Of a stretch of 8,900 nucleotides of DNA, positions 7,731 to 8,900 are shown piece by piece. A program made the position numbers and the translations under genes. This stretch comes from Candidatus Bathyarchaeota archaeon. Lineage in GTDB: Archaea > Thermoproteota > Bathyarchaeia > Bathyarchaeales > Bathyarchaeaceae. Position 1 is the first letter of the stretch. Each line of letters begins with the position of its first letter. The notes below the pieces were generated by a model that ran no database searches, was not told the DNA's origin, and was given only the letters and a program-made list of their open reading frames with translations. The stretch spans positions 642,884-651,783 of the forward strand of contig CP070709.1 of the NCBI GenBank assembly GCA_020350305.1. Direction: 5' to 3'.

Positions 7731-8038
7731 TTGACATAAACAAGGCTATTGCTACAACTGTGAGAACTGGTAAGGTTTTGTTCGGCGCTGGTAATGCTGT
7801 GAAAAACGCTAAAATAGGAAAGGCTAAACTCTTCATCGTAGCAGCAAACTGTCCAACCAATGTTCGTGAGGATATTGAATATTACTGCAAGTTCTCTGGC
7901 ATTCCAGTGATTTTTTATGATGGAACTAGCATAGACTTGGGTGCAGTCTGCGGAAAACCTTTCATGGTTTCAGCCTTAACGATAAAGGAACTTGGTGACT
8001 CGGATATTCTTAAGCTTACGGAGGCAGTGAATGTCTAG
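7727..8038 (+). CDS. rpl30e: Large-subunit ribosomal protein L30e
   Basis: A 103-residue protein of the L7Ae/L30e/Gadd45 fold. Members bind kink-turn RNA, and L30e sits in the large ribosomal subunit of archaea and eukaryotes. Recognisable are the N-terminal GKVLFGAGNAVKNAKIGKAK, the central strand LFIVAANCPTNVREDIEYYC, the IPVIFYDGTS strand-turn, and the LGAVCGKPFMVSALTI region. Length matches the archaeal family, which rarely exceeds about 105 residues. The ATG overlaps the rpoA stop in an ATGA junction and is preceded by GAGGAG (7716-7721) at 5 bases, so the start is secure and coupled translation is likely. Position between rpoA and nusA is the standard archaeal order and separates it from the related L7Ae. 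Confidence 0.93.
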   Translation: MIDINKAIATTVRTGKVLFGAGNAVKNAKIGKAKLFIVAANCPTNVREDIEYYCKFSGIPVIFYDGTSIDLGAVCGKPFMVSALTIKELGDSDILKLTEAVNV

Positions 8039-8468
8039 TGGAATACGGTTCACGGGTCGAGAAATGAGGTATATAGCCTTATTTGAAAGCATAACTGGTG
8101 CAACCGCGAAGGATTGCATAGTTGATGATGAGCTTAACCGAATAATTTTTGTTGTGAAAGAGGGTGATATTGGGGCTGCTATAGGAAAAGGTGGCAAAAA
8201 TATTCATCTTTTAGAAAACATGACTGGGAAAAGGCATGAAATAATTGAACATTCTGAAAATCCTGCTCAATTTATAAAAAATGCTCTGAAACCTGCTCGA
8301 GTGAATGAGATTCGTATAACTGAGCGACCTGATGGGAGTACGATTGCAGTGGTTTCCGTGAGCCCTCGGGATAAAGGGGTTGCTATCGGTAAGAATGGGA
8401 GGAATGCTGAGCGGATTCGATTTTTGGCTAAACGATATTTTCAAATACAGAATGTGAGTATCACGTAG
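8031..8468 (+). CDS. nusA: Archaeal NusA-like transcription factor with two KH domains
   Basis: A 145-residue RNA-binding protein consisting only of two KH domains. It lacks the N-terminal polymerase-binding and S1 domains of bacterial NusA, which is normal for archaea. The first KH domain shows the GxxG loop IGKGG (51-55) and the second IGKNGRN (119-125), followed by the helix [12 protein letters not shown]. By its place in the RNA polymerase operon it is taken to act in transcription elongation or termination, but the archaeal protein's exact role is less well established than the bacterial one. The ATG lies inside the last codons of rpl30e (8-base overlap) and follows GGAGG (8020-8024) at 6 bases, so the start is well supported. 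Third codon positions shift toward G/T in its last 40 codons, anticipating rps12. Confidence 0.92.
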   Translation: MSSGIRFTGREMRYIALFESITGATAKDCIVDDELNRIIFVVKEGDIGAAIGKGGKNIHLLENMTGKRHEIIEHSENPAQFIKNALKPARVNEIRITERPDGSTIAVVSVSPRDKGVAIGKNGRNAERIRFLAKRYFQIQNVSIT

Positions 8469-8484
8469 TTTGGGGAGAGAGGTC

Positions 8485-8900
8485 ATGGGGTCCAAGTCAC
8501 CGAAGGGCGAGTTTGCTGCGAGAAAGTTGCTTGCGAAACGAAAGCGGTTTAGGTGGAGTGACATCTATTTTAAACGTCGTATGCTTAGGTTGGATGTTAA
8601 GTCTGATCCTTTGCGGGGGGCGCCTATGGGGCGTGGTATTGTTTTGGAGAAGGTTGGGGTGGAGAGTAAGCAGCCTAATAGTGCTATTCGGAAGTGTGTG
8701 CGGACTCAGCTTATTAAGAATGGTAGGTTGATTACTGCTTTTCTTCCTGGGGATGGTGCTTTGAATGTGGTGGATGAGCATGATGAGGTGGTTGTTGAGG
8801 GGATTGGTGGTTCTCGTGGTAGGAGTATGGGTGATATTCCTGGGGTTCGTTGGAGGGTTGTTATGGTTAATGGGGTTTCTTTGAAGGAGTTGGTGTTGGG
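8485..8900 (+). CDS. rps12: Small-subunit ribosomal protein uS12, 3' end beyond the window
   Basis: The first 138 codons of ribosomal protein S12, which lies at the decoding centre of the small subunit and helps monitor codon-anticodon pairing. The sequence is the archaeal/eukaryotic (S23e) form: [11 protein letters not shown] near residue 22, then [30 protein letters not shown] with the universally conserved loop, [18 protein letters not shown], and [16 protein letters not shown]. The archaeal family has about 145 residues, so only a few codons are missing. The ATG is 16 bases after the nusA stop, with GGGGAG (8472-8477) as a probable ribosome binding site. From codon 31 (8575) to the edge every third codon position is G or T, a codon use very unlike rpoB. 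The protein itself is normal, so I see no sign of inactivation. Confidence 0.95.
   Translation, partial: MGSKSPKGEFAARKLLAKRKRFRWSDIYFKRRMLRLDVKSDPLRGAPMGRGIVLEKVGVESKQPNSAIRKCVRTQLIKNGRLITAFLPGDGALNVVDEHDEVVVEGIGGSRGRSMGDIPGVRWRVVMVNGVSLKELVL

Noticed and set aside
8469..8484. Separate promoter or terminator between nusA and rps12
   Set aside because: The gap is only 16 bases and is occupied by a ribosome binding site. No TATA-like box or T-rich terminator is visible.
8513..8731. Hydrophobic forward frame and an opposing minus-strand frame over rps12
   Set aside because: Both are by-products of the G/T-rich third positions of rps12. The rps12 frame itself matches S12 throughout.
1..8900. 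CRISPR array, tRNA or rRNA gene, complete insertion sequence
   Set aside because: No regularly spaced repeats, tRNA-like cloverleaf or transposase with terminal inverted repeats was seen. Nearly all of the window is accounted for by the described genes.

Overview
The window is the RNA polymerase / ribosomal protein gene cluster of an archaeon. All complete genes are on the + strand and nearly contiguous: rpoB (RNA polymerase subunit B), rpoA (subunit A), rpl30e (ribosomal protein L30e), nusA (short archaeal two-KH NusA) and the first 138 codons of rps12 (ribosomal protein uS12). The archaeal assignment rests on the Rpb1/Rpb2-like sequences, an L30e-family protein between polymerase and NusA genes, the short KH-only NusA and the archaeal/eukaryotic type of S12. 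Two polymerase traits narrow the lineage. Subunit B is one chain, not B''/B'. Subunit A is also one chain of 1271 residues with no break between the A' and A'' parts. An unsplit rpoA is known from Nitrososphaerota (Thaumarchaeota) and some relatives. With the type of integrase tail at the left edge, my best guess is an uncultured Thermoproteota/Bathyarchaeia-type archaeon, but the lineage is an inference.

Layout: (1) 1-314 holds the C-terminal end of a tyrosine recombinase (integrase). It keeps the nucleophilic tyrosine, but the upstream catalytic region looks broken. (2) 315-403 is the only real intergenic region. It has a good archaeal BRE/TATA promoter for the operon, several short perfect inverted repeats and an imperfect direct repeat that brackets the promoter. 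rpoH, often found just upstream of rpoB in archaea, is absent here. (3) 404-3913 rpoB, with an unusual basic N-terminal extension or, alternatively, a hairpin-rich leader followed by a TTG start at 551. (4) 3915-7730 rpoA, GTG start, one base after the rpoB stop. (5) 7727-8038 rpl30e and 8031-8468 nusA, both overlapping the preceding gene. (6) 8485-8900 rps12, cut by the window edge.

The genes belong together functionally. B and A form the catalytic core of RNA polymerase, with the active site between them. NusA is an RNA-binding, transcription-associated factor. L30e and S12 are ribosomal proteins, so the operon couples synthesis of the transcription and translation machinery. The most unusual features are the palindrome-rich promoter/leader with an ambiguous rpoB start, the unsplit rpoA, the decayed integrase in the place where rpoH is often found, and a strong drift of third-codon-position bases from A/C-rich in rpoB to exclusively G/T over the last 108 codons of rps12. 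I see no clear evidence for a wholly new system; the core genes are ordinary and intact.
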